A stretch of DNA of 64,000 nucleotides from Paenisporosarcina quisquiliarum (GCF_027563315.1 NZ_JAMKBJ010000006.1:62001-126000), one strand, 5' to 3'; shown: positions 17,943-26,582, counted from the first letter of the stretch. A program made the numbers and translations. The notes: generated by a model not told the origin, from the letters alone.

Positions 17943-19157
17943 ATGAATATATTAAAAAACCTTTCTTGGATTTTCTTCGCAAATGTTATTGCCTCTCTTT
18001 CAAAATGGCTAATGATAATATTGATAGCAAAATCTTTAAGTTCTACTGAAGTAGGAGTTTATTCCTTAGCATTAGCACTAGGCGCACCGATAACTCTTTT
18101 TGCAAATATGAAATTAAGATCATTATATATTACTAGTACAAATCAACAATTAAGTGATTATATTTCTTCAAGAAATATATTAAGTCTAATAGCATTACTA
18201 ATTCTTAGTACTGTAGGAAGTATTTTTTATACAGAATATTTCATTATAATTGTTTTAGTGGGAATTTCTAAAATAATTGATTTGCAATCAGACTTATATT
18301 ATGCACTTCCTCATAAGAATAATGAACTTAATATCGTTGGGAAAATACTAATTCTCAAGAATGTATTCTCAATACTATTATTTGGAACATTTTTATTAAT
18401 ATTTGAGAATTTAACTTTCGCACTGTTTGCACAAGTAATCTTTTATTTAATTTTCCTAATAATGGAAAAGAGGTATTTATTAAATCATTATAAAACAAAG
18501 AAAGATCAACCTAGTTGGATGGGAATTAAAGCGATTTTAGTACTAGGTTTACCTTTAGGTCTGTCTCAAATGCTATATTCGTTAAACGTAAATTTTTCAA
18601 GGTATATCTTAGAGTACTACGAAAGTTCAGAAGTGCTCGGCTACTTTTCAGCAATAGTCTATATATTAATTGTATCTAATCTTTTTATGAGCGCAATTTC
18701 GCAAGTGTTTTTACCAAAACTGTCCACTATGTTTGAAAATGGTAATATTGTCTTGTTTAAGAAATATGTCTATCATTATCTTTCATTCTTTTCAATTATA
18801 GTTGGAATTTTTATGATAGGATTAGCAATTGTATTTGGTGAAGTAATTTTAACTATACTTTACGGCAAAGAATATGCAGTCTATAAAAATATCTTTTTAC
18901 TTTGTACCATTTCAACAGCAGTAAATTTGATTAGTTGGAACGTTGATACTGCTTTAATGGCGATGCGATATGTAAGCATTCAACCTAAAATCACATTAGT
19001 TAATCTTTTTATTACAATAATATCCGGCTACATGTTAATTTCCAATTATGGAATTAAAGGTGCAGCACTAACTTTGATTATTAGTGCAACTTTTCAATTA
19101 ATTTTAAGAATATATTTTGTTAATAAAAGGTTAAATTCTATTCAAAAAAAAGCTTGA
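17943..19157 (+). CDS. Wzx-type polysaccharide flippase
   Basis: Membrane protein of 404 residues with about twelve hydrophobic segments. The N-terminus, ILKNLSWIFFANVIASLSKW, is typical of RfbX/Wzx transporters. It would flip the undecaprenyl-linked repeat unit across the membrane. The polymerase-like gene follows on the same strand, as expected for a Wzx/Wzy pathway. The ribosome site is weak (GTGAGAAC). Confidence 0.88.
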   Translation: MNILKNLSWIFFANVIASLSKWLMIILIAKSLSSTEVGVYSLALALGAPITLFANMKLRSLYITSTNQQLSDYISSRNILSLIALLILSTVGSIFYTEYFIIIVLVGISKIIDLQSDLYYALPHKNNELNIVGKILILKNVFSILLFGTFLLIFENLTFALFAQVIFYLIFLIMEKRYLLNHYKTKKDQPSWMGIKAILVLGLPLGLSQMLYSLNVNFSRYILEYYESSEVLGYFSAIVYILIVSNLFMSAISQVFLPKLSTMFENGNIVLFKKYVYHYLSFFSIIVGIFMIGLAIVFGEVILTILYGKEYAVYKNIFLLCTISTAVNLISWNVDTALMAMRYVSIQPKITLVNLFITIISGYMLISNYGIKGAALTLIISATFQLILRIYFVNKRLNSIQKKA

Positions 19158-19173
19158 AACCGTTACTAAAGGA

Positions 19174-19284
19174 ATGAAGTTAGATAAGTCCAAAAAAACT
19201 GCTGAACAATTATACCGTTATGTAACAGGGTACTTTCTTTATTCAAAATTACGGCATCACAGCATGGGACATAGATGCTTGTAG
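19174..19284 (+). CDS. Possible 36-residue ORF between flippase and polymerase
   Basis: This frame encodes 36 residues beginning MKLDKSKKTAEQLYRYVTG, a composition unlike random translation. AAAGGA lies directly against the ATG, so initiation would be poor. The open frame extends a few codons upstream. It may be a remnant of a former capsule gene rather than a working peptide. No family is recognised. Confidence 0.25.
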   Translation: MKLDKSKKTAEQLYRYVTGYFLYSKLRHHSMGHRCL

Positions 19285-19296
19285 GGAGGTGGTTCT

Positions 19297-20604
19297 ATGA
19301 ATTTCAAAAACAAATATTTAGATATTTCCTTAATTACTTTTACAGTGATAATTTCTTACCTATTTCTCCAATTTGGAAACAATATATGGGGAGGGGTGAT
19401 AGCTCTAGCTATATTAGTTCTATTAGCGTTATACCTTTCAAAATTGGATATCGTTCACCCTTTGACATGGTATTCTACAACATATTTTTTGTATTGTGTT
19501 GCTTACCCCATCTTGGTAGCAATGGGTGAGATTTCTTATGACCTGGATTTAAAGAAAACTCTATATTTGGAATGGATTGGATTACTAACATTCATAATTG
19601 TAATAGGTACTCCTAAAAAGAGAGAGTACTCAGCCAAAGGATTAGAAAAATTACAAAATTTAAATTTTGTTATATATCCAATTTATGTTTTATCCCTTTT
19701 CTTAACAATGGTATATATTGCTTATATTTATACGAACAATTTAAATAATAAGTATTTAATTGCATTAGATCAATCTGGTATTGGTATGTTAACTCCTTTC
19801 TTTTCTATATATATATTATCTTTCAATTTAATTGTGGCATATAGATTAGTAATTAAGGAGCATTATCCAAAAACTTTTCTTCTATTTAATGTGATATATA
19901 CTTTTATGGCATTAATGGTTATTGGTGAGCGTGATTTAATGCTAAAAGTAATTCTTGGAGTAATATTTCTTTCTCATATATTATATAAACCAATCTCAAG
20001 AAAAATAATTATTCTATCCGGAATTGGTATGATTTTTTTAATTAATCTTTTAGGGGATTTAAAAAGTGCAGCCTTTGATAAAGGTCCTAGAATTGAAATT
20101 GAACAAAGCTTATTATCTAAGGTATTAAATGGAGAGTTTATTTCCGCATCTAGGAATTTAAGTGTTTTAATAAACGGAAGTGATAGTTGGACATATTATT
20201 TGGGTAAAACCTTCTTTTGGGATATACAAGTTGCATTTTTTAATGGTTCAAATTCTATTCTAGAATGGTTTAATAATACTTATTATCCTAATTTAAGTGC
20301 TCGAGGTGGGGGAAATGGATTCACTATAGTTGGTGAAGGATACATCAATTTTGGAGTATTTGGAGTTATACTAATCTTTATATTTTTAGGGCTCTTTTTG
20401 AAGTTTCTTTATAAAAAAGCCATTAATAATGTGATATGGTTAATAATTTACATTGCTTCAATTCCAATATTTATTTACCTAAATCGGGCAGATTTAGCAA
20501 CTTTATTTGCCCAGATTGGAAAGCATCTTTTCCTTCCTATATTTATTATTTATCTAATAAAGCAAATAGTAGAAAAAAATTCTGGTAGAGTGAATAATTC
20601 TTAG
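19297..20604 (+). CDS. Wzy-type oligosaccharide repeat-unit polymerase
   Basis: Membrane protein of 435 residues with about ten hydrophobic segments and a larger polar loop (about 255-325) that contains ARGGGNGFTIVGEGYINFG. That pattern fits EpsG/Wzy-like O-antigen polymerases, which are very divergent in sequence. The ATG is supported by a strong GGGAGGTGG ribosome site. Its position after the flippase supports the call. It would join repeat units outside the membrane, under chain-length control by the Wzz protein. Confidence 0.8.
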   Translation: MNFKNKYLDISLITFTVIISYLFLQFGNNIWGGVIALAILVLLALYLSKLDIVHPLTWYSTTYFLYCVAYPILVAMGEISYDLDLKKTLYLEWIGLLTFIIVIGTPKKREYSAKGLEKLQNLNFVIYPIYVLSLFLTMVYIAYIYTNNLNNKYLIALDQSGIGMLTPFFSIYILSFNLIVAYRLVIKEHYPKTFLLFNVIYTFMALMVIGERDLMLKVILGVIFLSHILYKPISRKIIILSGIGMIFLINLLGDLKSAAFDKGPRIEIEQSLLSKVLNGEFISASRNLSVLINGSDSWTYYLGKTFFWDIQVAFFNGSNSILEWFNNTYYPNLSARGGGNGFTIVGEGYINFGVFGVILIFIFLGLFLKFLYKKAINNVIWLIIYIASIPIFIYLNRADLATLFAQIGKHLFLPIFIIYLIKQIVEKNSGRVNNS

Positions 20605-20770
20605 ATTTATTCTCAATTTAATAATAATGAAAAAAATTTTGAAATTATAGAACTATAATTGTTTATTTTAAAAAAATAAGTAAAGTGTTCTTCTAACCGT
20701 TAATAGTAAAATTTTATCAGTGTTTGGGAGTAATGAATTCCAAGTCATATAAAAAAGGAAGTATTGGAAA

Positions 20771-22129
20771 ATGCATAAAATAGCAGTGGCTGGAACAGGT
20801 TATGTAGGTTTAGTAGCAGGAGTATGTTTTGCCGAAATGGGACATAATGTGGTTTGCGTAGATATAGACGTGAAAAAGGTAAAATTAATGGAGTCTGGGA
20901 CTTCTCCAATATATGAAAAAGATTTAGAGGAATTGATGCAGAAAAATTATAATGCAGGAAGACTTCAATATACAACAGATTATACTTCAGCATATCAAGA
21001 TGCAGATGCAATTTTTATAGGTGTTGGCACACCTGAACAGTCTGATGGTTCGGCAGATCTTTCATATATTGCAACAGTTGCAAGGCAAATCGCTGAATCA
21101 ATTGAGAAAGACTGTCTTGTAGTTGTAAAATCTACAGTTCCTGTAGGAACTAATGATAAAGTTGAACAATTTATTCATGATTTCTTGGTCAATGATGTAA
21201 GAGTTGAAGTGGCGTCTAATCCGGAGTTTTTAGCACAAGGCTCGGCTGTACATGATACTCTTCATGCTGAAAGAATTATTATTGGTACTGAAAGTGAATG
21301 GGCTGAAGATATTTTAATGAAAATATATGAACCATTTGATTTGCCAATTGTATCAGTTAACAGAAGATCAGCAGAAATGATAAAGTACGCTTCTAATGAT
21401 TTTCTAGCTCTTAAAATTTCCTATATGAATGATATTGCTAATCTCTGTGAATTAGTTGGAGCAAATATTCAAGATGTAGCAAAAGGGATGAGCTTTGATG
21501 AGCGTATTGGTAGTAAGTTCTTAAATGCTGGAATTGGTTTTGGTGGCTCATGTTTTCCTAAAGACACTAAAGCACTGGAGCATATTGCATCACAGCATGG
21601 GTATGAATTAAGAACTGTTAAAGCTGCAATTGATGTAAATAAGGATCAAAAAACAATGTTGTATAAAAAAGCACGAAATAGACTCATTACTTTTAGCGGA
21701 CTTAAAGTAGCAGTCCTTGGTTTGACATTTAAGCCTGGTACAGATGACTTAAGAGAAGCAGCTTCACTTGAGAATGTGCCTTTGTTATTGGAACAAGGTG
21801 CAGATATTTATGCATATGACCCAGTAGGTGCTGACAACTTTGCGAAAGTGTTCCCAGAAGGTTTAAACGAGAAGGGGAATATAACTTACGTTGATCATAT
21901 CGAAGATGCTTTAAAAGATGCGAATGTTTGCTTTATCTTTACTGAATGGGGTGAAGTGAAAGCTGTTACTCCTGTAACCTATAAAGAGTTGATGAAAACT
22001 CCTTTAGTTTACGATGGAAGAAATATTTATAGTGTTTCAGATATGAAAGATGTCGGAGTAGAATACCACTCAATTGGTAGGGAATCCGCTACGAGAGTAG
22101 ATCCTAAGGAGTCGAAGGAAAATGAATAA
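20771..22129 (+). CDS. ugd: UDP-glucose 6-dehydrogenase
   Basis: NAD-dependent enzyme of 452 residues that oxidises UDP-glucose to UDP-glucuronate. The N-terminal fingerprint is AVAGTGYVGLVAGVCFAEMG. Catalytic blocks are KSTVPVGT, NPEFLAQGSA and GFGGSCFPKDT with the active Cys. The C-terminal UDP-binding domain follows. It uses the GalU product and feeds the epimerase gene that it overlaps by 8 nt. Confidence 0.95.
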   Translation: MHKIAVAGTGYVGLVAGVCFAEMGHNVVCVDIDVKKVKLMESGTSPIYEKDLEELMQKNYNAGRLQYTTDYTSAYQDADAIFIGVGTPEQSDGSADLSYIATVARQIAESIEKDCLVVVKSTVPVGTNDKVEQFIHDFLVNDVRVEVASNPEFLAQGSAVHDTLHAERIIIGTESEWAEDILMKIYEPFDLPIVSVNRRSAEMIKYASNDFLALKISYMNDIANLCELVGANIQDVAKGMSFDERIGSKFLNAGIGFGGSCFPKDTKALEHIASQHGYELRTVKAAIDVNKDQKTMLYKKARNRLITFSGLKVAVLGLTFKPGTDDLREAASLENVPLLLEQGADIYAYDPVGADNFAKVFPEGLNEKGNITYVDHIEDALKDANVCFIFTEWGEVKAVTPVTYKELMKTPLVYDGRNIYSVSDMKDVGVEYHSIGRESATRVDPKESKENE

Positions 22130-23147
22130 CAAAACTCTAAATACTAATAAGACTTACCTCATTACAGGAGCAGCAGGTTTCATTGGTTATTTCTTATCAC
22201 AAAAACTATTGAAACAAGGCTGTACTGTTATTGGTATAGATAATCTGAATGATTACTATGATGTGAAGCTTAAATATGCTCGTTTAAATCAACTTAAACC
22301 ATATATGAATTTCACTTTTGTCAAGGGTGACATTTCAGATAAGAGTACAATTACAAATATCTTTGAAGAGTACAAGCCGGATATTGTTGTAAATTTGGCA
22401 GCTCAAGCAGGAGTACGTTATTCAATTGAAAATCCGGATGTATACATACAAAGTAATATTATTGGATTTTACAATATTCTTGAAGCATGCAGACATTATC
22501 CAGTGGATCATCTTGTATATGCTTCTTCTAGTTCTGTTTATGGATCAAACAAAAAAGTACCTTTTGAAGAAACCGATTTTGTGGACAATCCAGTATCACT
22601 TTATGCTTCTACAAAAAAATCAAATGAATTAATGGCTCATACTTACAGTCATTTATACAATATCCCAGCAACTGGTCTCCGCTTCTTTACGGTTTACGGA
22701 CCAATGGGACGACCAGATATGGCATACTTCGGATTTGCTGATAAGTATTTTGCAGGTGAGCCAGTAAAAGTCTTTAACAATGGTGACTTCGAAAATGATC
22801 TTTATCGTGACTTTACTTACATCGATGACATTGTAGAAGGTATCGAAAGATTGATTAGTAATCCTCCGAGAGATTCTGTCCAACACAAAGTATATAATAT
22901 TGGAAATAACAGCCCTGAAAAGCTAATGGTATTTATCGAAACCCTTGAAAAATGTTTAAGCAAAGCTACAGGTAGAAAAGTAGTCTTAGAGAAAATCTTT
23001 GAACCAATTAAACCAGGGGATGTTCCTGCAACTTTTGCTTCTACTGATTTATTGCAAAAAGCAGTTGGGTTTAAACCAGAAACTTCGATAGAAGATGGAT
23101 TACAGAAGTTTGCGGACTGGTATGTAGATTATTACACAGTTAAGTGA
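22122..23147 (+). CDS. UDP-glucuronate 4-epimerase
   Basis: Extended short-chain dehydrogenase/epimerase of 341 residues. It has TGAAGFIGYFLSQKLL at the N-terminus, the catalytic YASTKKSNE block (Y-x3-K) and the specificity segment FFTVYGPMGRPDMAYF typical of UDP-glucuronate 4-epimerases (LpsL/GAE). It would give UDP-galacturonate for the polymer. Context after Ugd strongly supports this. It is the last gene of the capsule locus. Only a weak imperfect hairpin (about 23190-23230) follows. Confidence 0.9.
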   Translation: MNNKTLNTNKTYLITGAAGFIGYFLSQKLLKQGCTVIGIDNLNDYYDVKLKYARLNQLKPYMNFTFVKGDISDKSTITNIFEEYKPDIVVNLAAQAGVRYSIENPDVYIQSNIIGFYNILEACRHYPVDHLVYASSSSVYGSNKKVPFEETDFVDNPVSLYASTKKSNELMAHTYSHLYNIPATGLRFFTVYGPMGRPDMAYFGFADKYFAGEPVKVFNNGDFENDLYRDFTYIDDIVEGIERLISNPPRDSVQHKVYNIGNNSPEKLMVFIETLEKCLSKATGRKVVLEKIFEPIKPGDVPATFASTDLLQKAVGFKPETSIEDGLQKFADWYVDYYTVK

Positions 23148-23304
23148 AAACTTAATTGAATTTTTTTATCACAAAAACTATAGTTCTAAAAGAGGAAGTC
23201 GCTAGCAACTTGTCGTGGGCTTCATCTTTTTGGGAAATAAAGTTTTATAAATAATTTAATTTTATATTGGGCAATTTCCAGTTCTACTTTGAGGGGTGTT
23301 TATA

Positions 23305-23450
23305 ATAAACCGACGAGTTATTGCAGCCCTTCATGATTTTGAGAAAAACTACTAATCATCATTACTGAAGGTTTTGATTGGCTAGTGAAAAAAATTAGTA
23401 AAGAATATAAATTCTATTATGTCTCGCCTCAAAAGCAAGATTTTATCTAA
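23305..23450 (+). pseudogene. Frameshifted remnant downstream of the capsule locus
   Basis: After a GAGGGGTG ribosome-like site an open frame begins with ATA instead of ATG, reads NRRVIAALHDFEKNY and stops. The next frame continues without delay as LIIITEGFDWLVKKISKEY and ends at 23450. Together they look like a short gene broken by a frameshift and a lost start. The original function is not recognised. Confidence 0.35.
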
Positions 23451-23622
23451 ACCCTACTATAAATCTTTTTTTACTAAAAAACTAACTATGATTTGGAAGT
23501 TCATTGTCATTAAACGGATTAGTTAGTAAAAAGAATTGTTAAAAACTAGCTAGTTTTACCAAGTGTTAAAAATAAGTTGAAATCAGCAGGGTTTCCAAGA
23601 TAGGGACTGTTCAATTCTTCAT

Positions 23623-23660
23623 TGCTGTAAAATGTCATAATTTAATTTAGTGCCACCCAT
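23623..23660 (+). repeat. Right end of a GTGCCACCC repeat (copy H)
   Basis: TGTAAAATGTCATAATTTAA followed by TTTAGTGCCACCCAT matches the right end of the long repeats at 24684-24826, 24873-25419 and 33613-33756. The left end is not clear. About 55 bp later the CGAAGTG hairpin terminator follows, the same order as after the copy at 33613-33756. Confidence 0.65.
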
Positions 23661-23713
23661 GAATTTAATAGAAGGTTATTAGGGTTTATAAAGCCCCATA
23701 TATGAAACGAAAA

Positions 23714-23750
23714 GATCGAAGTGATAAAGCCACTTCGATCTTTTTGTTTT
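23714..23750 (+). terminator. CGAAGTG hairpin terminator
   Basis: GATCGAAGTG and CACTTCGATC form a perfect 10-bp stem around ATAAAGC, followed by TTTTTGTTTT. A closely related hairpin with the same stem core and a similar 7-nt loop is at 33811-33840, in both cases behind a GTGCCACCC repeat end. Confidence 0.9.
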
Positions 23751-23847
23751 CTCCAAGCTAATTGTCCAGCTATCATGCTATTTGTTAAAACACCCTATGT
23801 AAAAAGTAATTTAGTTAAATGGTGTGATAAATTAACTGAAATAGAAT

Positions 23848-23899
23848 TGAAGTTTAAACTTCATATATGGAAATTAAAATGTTGAAACTTCATATAGGG
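23848..23899. promoter_or_regulatory. Palindromic operator-like site with direct repeat
   Basis: TGAAGTTTAAACTTCA is a perfect 16-bp palindrome at 23848-23863. GTTTAAACTTCATATATGG (23852-23870) is repeated as GTTGAAACTTCATATAGGG at 23881-23899, 29 bp further on. The second copy ends just before the small gene at 23908. This is typical of a dimeric repressor site of MarR or similar type. The regulator is not known. Confidence 0.5.
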
Positions 23900-23907
23900 G
23901 ATTGAAT

Positions 23908-24054
23908 ATGAATGTTAAAGAGTTGATACACCAGTATTACTTGATGAATGCATTTGTGGCCGGCGTGTCCGTAAAAGAAAAGGATAACTTTAAACGTCGA
24001 CAAGAAAGATATGAAACGCTTAATAGTAATTTTCTATTTGATGAAGGAGTGTGA
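23908..24054 (+). CDS. Small protein upstream of the amidohydrolase remnant
   Basis: A 48-residue frame beginning MNVKELIHQYYLMNAFVAGV with a charged C-terminal half. AGGGGATTG precedes the ATG, and the TGA overlaps the amidohydrolase ATG at 24054 (TGATG). The overlap and the operator-like repeats upstream suggest it was the first gene of that operon. No family is recognised. Its present role is doubtful because the following gene is broken. Confidence 0.5.
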   Translation: MNVKELIHQYYLMNAFVAGVSVKEKDNFKRRQERYETLNSNFLFDEGV

Positions 24055-24680
24055 TGAATGTGCAAACCGCATTACAAGAGGTGAAACCGATTATTGAAGA
24101 AGTGTTTCATCATTTACATACACATCCCGAAATTAGTTGGAAGGAATTTGAGACAACGAAATATATTAAACGATTGTTGGAGGGTGAAGACTTTCAAATT
24201 GAAACGTTCGATGATTCAACCGGTTTAGTTGTCACTGTAGGAACCGGAAACAGTTGCGTTGGTCTTCGAACAGATATCGATGCCCTTTGGCAAGAAGTGG
24301 AAAACATATACCAGCCGAACCATTCATGTGGACATGATGGGCATATGACCATGGCAATCGGTGCCCTACTTGTACTGAAAAAAATCGGTTATCCGAAAAC
24401 TGGACGATTGAAAGTGATTTTCCAACCGGCTGAGGAAAAAGGAACCGGCGCTTTCTCTGCACGCCTGGTTAAGCCTGGAACCACTCCATTTAAAGGGGCA
24501 GTGGTAGTCTTCGGGGCTGCCGCATTCGGCGCAAGCTTTATTGGATTTATTACACTCGTCGGTACGGTCTATCCAGTAATGGGGTACTTAGGATTTACAT
24601 TAATCGCCGCGATTGTGTATGCATGGGTTAAGAAGAGAGGGAGTGTTGGTAAGGGGGGGAAGAGGGTACTGGGTACCTAA
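24054..24680 (+). pseudogene. Chimera: M20 amidohydrolase N-terminus fused to a membrane-protein C-terminus
   Basis: The first ~140 residues are an M20 aminoacylase/amidohydrolase with LRTDIDAL, NHSCGHDGHMT and FQPAEEKGTGA metal-binding blocks. The family is normally near 380 residues. From about residue 145 the sequence changes to two hydrophobic helices with GFITLVGTVYPVMGYLGFTL, which resembles the C-terminal end of a YkvI-like membrane protein. An in-frame deletion joining two neighbouring genes explains this best. The peptidase lacks its dimerisation domain and C-terminal catalytic part, so it should be inactive. AAGGAG precedes the ATG at 24054. Confidence 0.75.
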
Positions 24681-24683
24681 AAC

Positions 24684-24826
24684 CGTACCTGTGTAAAAAA
24701 CTATTCAGATTATAAACGACAATTGCATATAGATTTTTAAGAATCCAACATACAAGTCGATGTTGGATTCTTTTTTTGTATAAAGATTTAAATACTTAAA
24801 TTGTCATAAAATTCCCGGTGCCACCC
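24684..24826 (+). repeat. Long GTACCTGTG...GGTGCCACCC repeat (copy E)
   Basis: The left end CGTACCTGTGTAAAAAACTA and the right end with AAATTGTCATAAAATT and GGTGCCACCC match copy F, which starts 46 bp later. The interior is almost only a terminator hairpin. The 143-bp length is close to that of copy G (144 bp). The copy directly follows the chimeric pseudogene. Confidence 0.75.
24741..24777 (+). terminator. Terminator inside repeat copy E
   Basis: GAATCCAACAT pairs perfectly with ATGTTGGATTC around an 8-nt loop, and seven T follow. Copy F carries a similar hairpin at the same place relative to its right end. Confidence 0.9.
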
Positions 24827-25144
24827 ATCAGAAATCACGAGAGTGAGGAGTATTAAATGATTAAATCAAATCGGGTACCTGTGTAAAAAACTATTCAGAT
24901 TATAAACAACAATTGTATATGATTTTTCTTTAAATTTGTAAGCAAGTTATTTCCAAGTTTAAGATTCGACATTTACTTACAAAAGTTCTTATTTAATTTG
25001 TTTGAATATTAAGATATACTAAATTATAGATATAATGTCATGACTTTAAAAGAAAAATAATAATAAAAAAGATAAAAAATAAACCTTAATTCCTATAGAA
25101 TACTTTTATGTATTTAAATTTACCCGAAAAGTAGGTGTTTTTGA

Positions 25145-25318
25145 ATGTTAGGTTTATTAAAGAAATCATGTGCGATTTGCAAAGATCGAGGGGTTAATTT
25201 AATTAAATATGAAAACCGTAGTGGGATGCTTATTATTTTTTGCTATACATGTAAAAAATATGCTGAAAAGAGATCATTTAAAGTAATTAAGCATTATTCT
25301 GCTAAGAAAATGGAGTAG
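25145..25318 (+). CDS. Small Cys-rich (CxxC-CxxC) protein inside repeat copy F
   Basis: A 57-residue basic protein, MLGLLKKSCAIC at the N-terminus, with CAIC (9-12) and CYTC (34-37) about 21 residues apart. This spacing is typical of small zinc ribbons. The Lys-rich C-terminus could bind nucleic acid. AGTAGGTG lies 7 nt before the ATG, and a terminator follows at 25335-25369. Upstream DNA is very AT-rich. No named family is recognised. It sits wholly inside a repeat element, so it may be cargo of that element or a resident gene the element surrounds. Confidence 0.6.
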   Translation: MLGLLKKSCAICKDRGVNLIKYENRSGMLIIFCYTCKKYAEKRSFKVIKHYSAKKME

Positions 25319-25334
25319 ATAGAAAGTTCATTAG

Positions 25335-25369
25335 AACTCAACACGCAAGGCGGTGTTGGGTTATTTTTT
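25335..25369 (+). terminator. Terminator of the small Cys-rich gene
   Basis: AACTCAACAC and GTGTTGGGTT pair (one wobble) around GCAAGGCG, followed by a run of T. It is the counterpart of the hairpin in copy E. Confidence 0.85.
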
Positions 25370-25419
25370 TGTTTAAAAAGGTGCATCTTTAAATTGTCAT
25401 AAAATTTACGGTGCCAACC

Positions 25420-25897
25420 ATCGGAAATCTTAACATTTGATTAATAATAATTTAGACAGCTGTAAAATATTAATAATTTATTAGAGTTTTTCGGTATTTG
25501 TCACAAAAATCACAGTTAAAAGAGTTAATAGACTATAAGAAATAATGAATCAGATGGCTAGTGAATTTGCGAGGTGTAAATAATTAAACAAACTTTATTA
25601 GTCGGAGATAATTTCTTTTGGAAGAAACCTTAAAACAAATTTTGAGTTGAACTGAAAAATATGGACATACATGATTTGAAGCAAGGTCAACAAAACTTGG
25701 AAGCTGTCTAGACAGAGTGGAGATTGGACTGTTGATAGTTTAGGATTATAAAAAATGTTGAACACGTTGAGTATAAAACAGAGGTATTGAATGAAAGAGT
25801 CTTTAAAATATACAATCAGAAATAGAAAGATTAAGTAGAAATTAAGGAATCTACAATATTCTCTTACTGTTTTTTTATGTGATTTTTTCAGAACAAA
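25420..25897. other. Gene-poor AT-rich stretch
   Basis: No convincing gene is seen in about 480 bp. Short open stretches such as IKQTLLVGDN near 25582 are quickly interrupted by stops in all frames and may be remains of an older gene. A minus-strand frame over 25598-25945 has a low-complexity Phe/Leu-rich translation and no good ribosome site, so it is not called. Confidence 0.5.
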
Positions 25898-25940
25898 AAA
25901 GAACCGGCCGAAGTGACATTGTCCCTTCGATCGGTTCTTT
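25898..25940. terminator. Hairpin resembling the CGAAGTG terminators
   Basis: AAAGAACCG with CGGTTCTTT and, inside, CGAAG with CTTCG form a long stem with a 2-nt internal loop on each side. A-runs and T-runs on both sides allow termination on either strand. It lies about 90 bp before the half repeat copy at 26031. Confidence 0.65.
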
Positions 25941-26030
25941 CTCATTCACTGAGCAATAGCGGGGCTGACTTTCACTGCGACTGCGTACCATAATCCGAAA
26001 CTTACTTGCGTGTGTGGAAATCTCAAGCTG

Positions 26031-26068
26031 AAAATGCACAGGCACCAAAAAGAGGAATGGTGCCACCC
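26031..26068 (+). repeat. Half copy of the short GGTGCCACCC repeat (copy D)
   Basis: AAAATGCACA, then GGCACC, a 12-nt loop and GGTGCCACCC. The stem is perfect here because GGCACC replaces the GGTACC of the other short copies, while the loop length stays 12. The left GGGTGGCACC arm found in copies A, B and C is not recognisable. Confidence 0.75.
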
Positions 26069-26121
26069 AACCGGTAAATATAGCTATCAAAAATCATATA
26101 TTTAACACATTAACGTTTACT

Positions 26122-26445
26122 CTAAATCTCTATCCAATCCCCAACACAAATATCCCTCTCAAGAATCGTCCCTACCGGTAGTTCCAGTGCTGAATGAGCA
26201 CCTGAAACAGGGGGAACGATTCTCCATGGTTTTAAGTCAGACACGACTTTAACCACTTTATTTGTTTGATTAAGAAAAACCACATCGATCGGAAATCTCA
26301 TGAAAAACATATGAACGGAGTTGCAGGGTGTCAGAAGGAGTCCTTCTTTCGTGATGGCCTTTTTTTGAAATAGTAAACCTTTCAACCGGCTCTCAAAATT
26401 GGTTGCATGCGTAATCTGTATTTGTAAGTCTATTGTTTTGGCCAC
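26122..26445 (-). CDS. DUF192 family protein
   Basis: Small protein of 107 residues. The family blocks are RLKGLLFQK, NSVHMFFMRFPIDVVFLN and AHSALELPVGT. It starts with GTG; AGGAG is 12 nt upstream and TAGG closer. The function of DUF192 is not established. It is transcribed away from the Tad pilus operon, only about 140 bp from the pilin gene. DUF192 genes are often near secretion or pilus genes in other bacteria. The usual length is 100-150 residues, so it appears complete without a signal peptide. Confidence 0.85.
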   Translation of the reverse strand: MAKTIDLQIQITHATNFESRLKGLLFQKKAITKEGLLLTPCNSVHMFFMRFPIDVVFLNQTNKVVKVVSDLKPWRIVPPVSGAHSALELPVGTILERDICVGDWIEI

Positions 26446-26582
26446 AAACCTACCAACTCCTAAATGATTTGTTTGTTCACTATATGATTTTGTATGTAGG
26501 TTATGTTCTAAAGTAAGCAGCGCGTTTATATAGTGTAGAGTGTTACACGAATGATTTTGGTATTCACTGGGAGGTCGAAAAG

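Larger units (their letters stand above)
24873..25419 (+). repeat. Long repeat copy F carrying a small gene
   Basis: The left end GGGTACCTGTGTAAAAAACT continues in near identity with copy E for about 45 bp. The right end has AAATTGTCATAAAATT then GGTGCCAACC, again as in copy E. Between them is about 400 bp of additional DNA containing a 57-codon gene and a terminator. Copy E therefore looks like the same element without the gene. The right terminal motif has one change (CCAACC for CCACCC). Confidence 0.65.

Noticed and set aside
25582-25740. Decayed response-regulator gene
   Set aside because: Only about ten residues (IKQTLLVGDN) recall a receiver start. Stops follow in every frame and no further receiver motif is seen.
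25598-25945. Minus-strand 115-codon frame in the decayed region
   Set aside because: The Phe/Leu-rich translation, lack of a ribosome site and overlap with a hairpin argue against a gene.
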